A stretch of DNA of 45,898 bases. Origin: Paraburkholderia sp. SG-MS1. Lineage in GTDB: Bacteria > Pseudomonadota > Gammaproteobacteria > Burkholderiales > Burkholderiaceae. Below the pieces are notes generated by a model, which ran no database searches, was not told where the DNA came from, and saw only the letters and a list, made by a program, of their open reading frames with translations. Both the position numbers and the translations under genes were made by a program. Where the stretch lies: positions 1 through 45,898 of the forward strand of contig NZ_NPIH01000038.1 of the NCBI RefSeq assembly GCF_012275575.1, read 5' to 3'. Below, one piece after another: positions 42,260 to 45,898 of the stretch (its first letter is position 1; every line of letters begins with the position of its first letter).

Positions 42260-43342
42260 TCAGCCCAGTTTCGCCGCGATCGCCTCGCCCACTTCGGTCG
42301 TGTTTGCGCTGCCGCCGAGGTCGCCGGCGTGGGGGCCTTCGATCAGCGTCGCTTCGATCGCCGCGAGAATCGCGTCGTGCGCTTCGCGTTCCTTGCCGCT
42401 CGACTGGCCGAGGAAATCGAGCATCATCGCGGCCGACCAGATCATCGCGATCGGATTGGCGATGTTCTTGCCGGCGATATCGGGCGCCGAGCCGTGCACC
42501 GGTTCGAATAGCGACGGGAATTTGCGGTCCGGATTCAGGTTGCCCGACGGCGCGAGGCCGATCGTGCCGGTACATGCCGGACCGAGGTCGGACAGAATGT
42601 CGCCGAAAAGATTGGTAGCGACCACCACGTCGAAGCGGTCGGGATTGAGCACGAAGCGCGCGCACAGTATGTCGATATGCTGCTTGTCCCATTTGACCTC
42701 CGGATACTGCGCCGCGATGCCGGCCGCGCATTTGTCCCACCACGGCATGCTGATCGCGATGCCGTTGCTCTTGGTGGCGACGGTGATCTGCTTGCGCTCT
42801 CGGCGCTGCGCGAGATCGAAGGCGAACTTCAGCACGCGCTCGCTGCCGTGCCGCGTGAACACCGATTCCTGCAGCACGAATTCGCGCTCAGTGCCTTCGA
42901 ACATCACGCCGCCCACCGACGAATATTCGCCTTCGGTGTTCTCGCGGACGATCCAGAAATCGATATCGCCGGCCTTGCGGCCCGCGAGCGGCGAAGGCAC
43001 GCCGGCAAACAGACGGGCCGGGCGCAGGTTGATGTACTGGTCGAATTCGCGGCGGAACTTCAGCAGCGAGCCCCACAGCGAGACGTGATCGGGCACGGTG
43101 TCCGGCCAGCCCACCGCGCCGAACAGAATCGCATCGGCCGATTGCAGTTGGGTCTTCCAGTCGTCCGGCATCATCTTGCCGTGCTTTGCGTAGTAGTCGC
43201 AACTCGCCCATTCGATGTGCTGGTACTCGAGTTCGATGCCGAAGCGCTGTTGGACCGCGTCCAGCACGCGAATGGCTTCCGGCATGACTTCGACGCCGAT
43301 GCCGTCGCCGGGTATGACGGCAATCCGATATTTCTTCGACAT
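42260..43342 (-). CDS. Tartrate dehydrogenase / D-malate dehydrogenase (TtuC/DmlA family)
   Basis: The 360-residue enzyme belongs to the isocitrate/isopropylmalate dehydrogenase family and matches the tartrate dehydrogenase/decarboxylase subgroup, which oxidises tartrate, D-malate and related beta-hydroxy acids with NAD. Visible motifs are IPGDGIGVEVMPEAIRVLD at the N-terminus, ILFGAVGWP, the substrate arginines in LKFRREFDQYINLRPARLF, the catalytic WIVRENTEGEYSSVGG, and the metal-binding NLFGDILSDLG followed by EPVHGSAPDIAGKNIANP. It lacks the features of true LeuB (no leu neighbours). A LysR-like remnant lies upstream. Confidence 0.88.
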   Translation of the reverse strand: MSKKYRIAVIPGDGIGVEVMPEAIRVLDAVQQRFGIELEYQHIEWASCDYYAKHGKMMPDDWKTQLQSADAILFGAVGWPDTVPDHVSLWGSLLKFRREFDQYINLRPARLFAGVPSPLAGRKAGDIDFWIVRENTEGEYSSVGGVMFEGTEREFVLQESVFTRHGSERVLKFAFDLAQRRERKQITVATKSNGIAISMPWWDKCAAGIAAQYPEVKWDKQHIDILCARFVLNPDRFDVVVATNLFGDILSDLGPACTGTIGLAPSGNLNPDRKFPSLFEPVHGSAPDIAGKNIANPIAMIWSAAMMLDFLGQSSGKEREAHDAILAAIEATLIEGPHAGDLGGSANTTEVGEAIAAKLG

Positions 43343-43423
43343 GTTGTGCTCCTCCTTGGGGGCTTCGATCAGGGCTTTCGACGCTTTAACGGCGCTTATT
43401 CTATTCCCGTCGTTCTATCTAAA

Positions 43424-43495
43424 ATGGCGGCTTTGGTTAAGTCATCCAGTTTCAGCGCGGCGGCGCAGGCGCTGTCGATGTCAGTGTCGGCGGCG
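43424..43495 (+). pseudogene. N-terminal remnant of a LysR-family regulator
   Basis: The + frame at 43424 reads MAALVKSSSFSAAAQALSMS then VSAAYV, resembling the start of a LysR helix-turn-helix (FxxVxxxGSFSAAAxxLxxSxSAxS). The rest of the gene, some 270 residues, is missing. Divergent LysR genes usually control ttuC/dmlA dehydrogenase genes, which supports the reading. The match is short, so the call is tentative. Confidence 0.45.
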
Positions 43496-43593
43496 TACGT
43501 CCGCCGCTCGCGACTATTTTCGTGGGACGCGCGCTGCACTACGTCGCGGCGATTCTGCAGCGCGAAGCGGGTTTCAGATGGGCGGCACGTGCG

Positions 43594-45585
43594 CTAGCGG
43601 GCCGCCGCATTGAGCTTGCGCCACAGTGTCGTCTTGCTGATGCCGAGCGCGTCGCAGACCGCGTCGCGATCGCCGTCGTGGGCCGCGAGCGCGGCACGGA
43701 TCTGGTCGGCTTCCACATGACGGCTGCGTTCGCGCAGCGTGAGCGCAGCGGGTTTTGCCGGGCGCGCGTGGGCGTCGGCGATTTCAGGCGCGATGGTGTG
43801 CAGCATCTCGCGGGTGACGACGAAGGCGCTGCCGGCTTGCGCACCCGCGCTCGCGTCCGTCTCCGAGCCCATGTCCGCGTCCGCGAGTTCGACCGCGATC
43901 CGTTCGATCACATTCTGCAATTCACGCACGTTGCCCGGCCACGCATAACGCCGCAACGATCCGCCGAGACCGGCAAGCACATGCTCCGCCGTCACCACGT
44001 CGGGCACGCGCGCCGCGAGCCTCGGTTCACGCGCCGCGGCCTGGCGCAGCAATTCGGCGGCGAGTGGCAGCAGATCGTTCGGCCGCTCGCGCAGCGCCGG
44101 CAGCGCGATGCTCAGGATGTTGAGCCGGTAGTAGAGATCGGCGCGGAAACTGCCCGTTTCGACGCCCTCGGTCAGCGCGCGATGCGTCGCCGCGACGACC
44201 CGGATATCGACGCGCGTCGGCTCCGTCGAGCCGAGTCGCACGACCTCGCGCTCCTGCAGCACACGCAACAGGCGGCTCTGCAACGACAGCGGCATTTCGC
44301 CGATTTCATCGAGAAACAGCGTGCCGCGATGCGCGACTTCGATGAGCCCCGCCTTGCCGCCCTTGCGCGCACCCGTGAACGCCCCTTCTTCGTAACCGAA
44401 CAGCTCGCTCTCCAGCAATGCCTCGGGAAACGCGCCGCAATTGATCGCGACGAAAGCGAAGTCGCGCCGCGCGCTCAACTGATGCATGCTCTGCGCGACC
44501 ATCTCCTTGCCTGTGCCGCTCTCGCCGAGGATCAGCACGGTCGCGTCCGACCTCGCATAGCGCCGCACGAGCGAGCGCACCCGCTCGATCGATTCCGACG
44601 CGCCGACGATGTCGTCGAGCCGGTAACGCGCGGTGAACTGCTGCACGCGCTGGCGCGCGCGCAACGTGCGGTCGAGCCGCTCGAGCGCACGCGATTCCTG
44701 GAACGTCAGCACGGTGCCCGCCGCCGCGCTGGTGCTCGCGAGCGGCCCGCGATGCACGACATAGCTTGCGCCGCGTACCGTGCAGAAACTGTCGCCGTCC
44801 GCGTCGGGCAGACTGCCGGCGAGATCGGGCGCAAGTTCGAGCAGTACGCGGCCCGCGGCTTTCGTCGCGTCGATGCCGAGCACGCCGGCAAGACGCTGAT
44901 TCATCACTTCGACACGGCCCTGCGCATCGAGCGCGACGACGCCGTCGCGCAGATGTTGCAGCAGATTGTCGAGCCGTTGACGGCGCACGGTTTCGCGGCG
45001 AGTGGCCTGCGCGACTTCGAGCGCGGTGTCGAAGCCCGCGCGCACCGACGCGCGCGAATAGAGAAACACCGCGCCCATCCCGGCGTTCGCCGCGAGATCG
45101 GTGACGAGGCCGGGGCCGACCACGACGTCGACGCCGCGATCGCTCAGGTCGAGCACGACGCTCTCCGCGTCCTGCACGGATTGATACGACGCGAACGTGA
45201 TGTCGAGCGCGTAGGCGGCCGTGAAGCGCCGTATTTCGTCGGGCGTCTCGCCGTGCGTGACGAGCGCAACCCGCGCGCCGTCGCGTCGCGCCCGCGCGAG
45301 TGCGTGCATCACGTCGAAGCCGGTCGGGTTGATTCGCACAACCGGCACCGACACGCGTGTTTTCAGATATGCACCGTTCGAACCGCCCGCGATCACGACG
45401 TCGGGGCGGCCCGCGCCCGCGCTTTCGATTTCCCGCACGGCGTCTTCGAAACCGTGCGAGACGATGCGCAGGTCCGCGCGTTCGACGTATTCGCCGGCGA
45501 TGTCGAAGAACAGATCGCGCAGGCGGCTGATGCTGAGCGCCCAGATACGCGGGCGCGGGGACGGTTCGAAAAGCGGTGTGCTCAC
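43594..45585 (-). CDS. prpR: PrpR, sigma-54-dependent regulator of propionate catabolism
   Basis: The 663-residue activator has an N-terminal PrpR sensor domain (RPRIWALSISRLRDLFFDIA start; senses 2-methylcitrate in the family), a PAS-like segment near 230-330, the AAA+ domain with Walker A (ILGESGTGKE), the sigma-54 contact loop GAFTGA, Walker B (GTLFLDEIGEM), and a C-terminal Fis-type helix-turn-helix (DRDAVCDALGISKTTLWRKL). I chose GTG 45585, where the family sequence begins; an upstream in-frame ATG (45633) would add 16 residues. It is divergent from prpC, which carries a sigma-54 promoter. Confidence 0.9.
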   Translation of the reverse strand: MSTPLFEPSPRPRIWALSISRLRDLFFDIAGEYVERADLRIVSHGFEDAVREIESAGAGRPDVVIAGGSNGAYLKTRVSVPVVRINPTGFDVMHALARARRDGARVALVTHGETPDEIRRFTAAYALDITFASYQSVQDAESVVLDLSDRGVDVVVGPGLVTDLAANAGMGAVFLYSRASVRAGFDTALEVAQATRRETVRRQRLDNLLQHLRDGVVALDAQGRVEVMNQRLAGVLGIDATKAAGRVLLELAPDLAGSLPDADGDSFCTVRGASYVVHRGPLASTSAAAGTVLTFQESRALERLDRTLRARQRVQQFTARYRLDDIVGASESIERVRSLVRRYARSDATVLILGESGTGKEMVAQSMHQLSARRDFAFVAINCGAFPEALLESELFGYEEGAFTGARKGGKAGLIEVAHRGTLFLDEIGEMPLSLQSRLLRVLQEREVVRLGSTEPTRVDIRVVAATHRALTEGVETGSFRADLYYRLNILSIALPALRERPNDLLPLAAELLRQAAAREPRLAARVPDVVTAEHVLAGLGGSLRRYAWPGNVRELQNVIERIAVELADADMGSETDASAGAQAGSAFVVTREMLHTIAPEIADAHARPAKPAALTLRERSRHVEADQIRAALAAHDGDRDAVCDALGISKTTLWRKLNAAAR

Positions 45586-45641
45586 GGGAGGCTCGCGGCA
45601 GGGTGGGAGAGTATGTCTATTATGCGCGCCCATTCCCAAAC

Positions 45642-45667
45642 TGAAATGGCAATTTCATTTGTGAAAT
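45642..45667. promoter_or_regulatory. Phased TGAAAT half-sites, probable PrpR binding region
   Basis: TGAAAT (45642-45647), ATTTCA (45652-45657) and TGAAAT (45662-45667) alternate in orientation exactly 10 bp apart, giving two overlapping inverted repeats. They lie about 70-90 bp upstream of the sigma-54 promoter, where an enhancer-binding protein would sit. Confidence 0.6.
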
Positions 45668-45733
45668 GGGTCGTAGCTATGGTGTGGCGGCTGTCGCCCT
45701 TTAAATCAGGCACTTAGCGCGTTGTATCCCGGC

Positions 45734-45748
45734 TGGCCCGTTCTTTGC
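45734..45748 (+). promoter_or_regulatory. Sigma-54 promoter of prpC
   Basis: TGGCCCGTTCTTTGC carries the invariant GG and GC elements 10 bp apart and matches TGGCAC-N5-TTGC in all but one position. It ends 49 bp before the prpC start and fits the PrpR activator coded on the other side. Confidence 0.8.
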
Positions 45749-45797
45749 GTTTAAGGATGCCAGTCAAAACCCCCACCATGCCTTCTGGAGACAACGG

Positions 45798-45898
45798 ATG
45801 AGTGAAGCAGACAACAGCACGCCGGACACAGGCGCATTCAAACCGAAGAAATCCGTCGCGCTGTCCGGCGTGACGGCGGGCAACACCGCGCTGTGCAC
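45798..45898 (+). CDS. prpC: 2-methylcitrate synthase, N-terminus only (cut by window end)
   Basis: The visible 33 residues start MSEADNSTPDTGAFKPKKSV and continue ALSGVTAGNTALCT, the well-conserved opening of 2-methylcitrate synthases, which condense propionyl-CoA with oxaloacetate. ATG 45798 has CTGGAG ahead. The gene runs out of the window. PrpR divergent and a sigma-54 promoter upstream support the call. In most clusters prpB precedes prpC; here prpC is first. Confidence 0.82.
   Translation, partial: MSEADNSTPDTGAFKPKKSVALSGVTAGNTALC

Noticed and set aside
42260..43342. Annotation as 3-isopropylmalate dehydrogenase (LeuB)
   Set aside because: No leucine-pathway neighbours, and the sequence pattern (WIVRENTEGEYSSVGG) is that of the tartrate/D-malate subgroup.
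43522..45717. 731-codon open frame on the + strand opposite prpR
   Set aside because: Antisense shadow caused by GC-rich third positions; the - strand has all PrpR domains.

Overview
The window looks like a chromosomal segment of a plant- or soil-associated betaproteobacterium of the Burkholderiaceae, most likely Paraburkholderia or a close relative. The reasons are the high GC content, the strong third-position GC bias, the mix of aromatic-acid, propionate and plant-polysaccharide catabolism, and the style of the exopolysaccharide locus. The genus is an inference; no rRNA, tRNA or CRISPR array was seen.

Layout. (1) 614-4490: a compact + strand operon for the lower branch of protocatechuate/gallate 4,5-cleavage (aromatic-acid MFS importer, LigJ-type 4-oxalomesaconate hydratase, RraA-fold 4-carboxy-4-hydroxy-2-oxoadipate aldolase, and a ModA-like binding-fold protein without a signal peptide). 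(2) 4648-6657: a - strand pair, a GlxA/AraC-type regulator followed by a TupA-like ATP-grasp protein. (3) 6658-7993: 1.3 kb without a convincing gene; it carries a near-perfect sigma-54 promoter (6959-6973). (4) 7994-22198: an exopolysaccharide cluster whose parts match the Psl/Wzx-Wzy logic: Wzc-type tyrosine kinase/co-polymerase, three glycosyltransferases, a PslG-like glycoside hydrolase, Wzx flippase, an inverted PAP2 phosphatase plus Wzy polymerase, ManC and a WcaJ/PslA-like initiating transferase. No outer-membrane export protein (Wza/PslD) is in the window. (5) 22388-26821: small conserved genes, an AraC regulator divergent from a zinc-free MDR oxidoreductase, an orphan Tat-type ABC binding protein, and a Cys-rich small protein.

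(6) 26869-30084 is a scarred region: a broken ParB-like gene, a lower-GC pair (27192-28478) encoding a hydrophobic two-part protein and a multi-pass membrane protein, further degenerate sequence, and a truncated MFS gene joined to the last part of a pdxA-like gene. It reads as an insertion/deletion hot spot. (7) 30144-39796: a HAD hydrolase and then a complete galactan-utilisation locus: LacI repressor, ABC importer (ATPase, binding protein, two permeases), GH42 beta-galactosidase and Tat-exported GH53 endo-galactanase, i.e. the Bacillus gan system in a proteobacterium. Two near-identical 16-bp LacI-type palindromes lie in front of the transport operon. (8) 39880-45898: a small secreted protein, a second aromatic-acid MFS importer with a clear terminator and an IclR-like operator, a tartrate/D-malate dehydrogenase next to a LysR gene remnant, and PrpR divergent from prpC, which has a sigma-54 promoter and three phased TGAAAT half-sites.

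Overall the window pairs scavenging of plant-derived carbon (lignin aromatics, pectic galactan, tartrate, propionate) with a biofilm polysaccharide factory.
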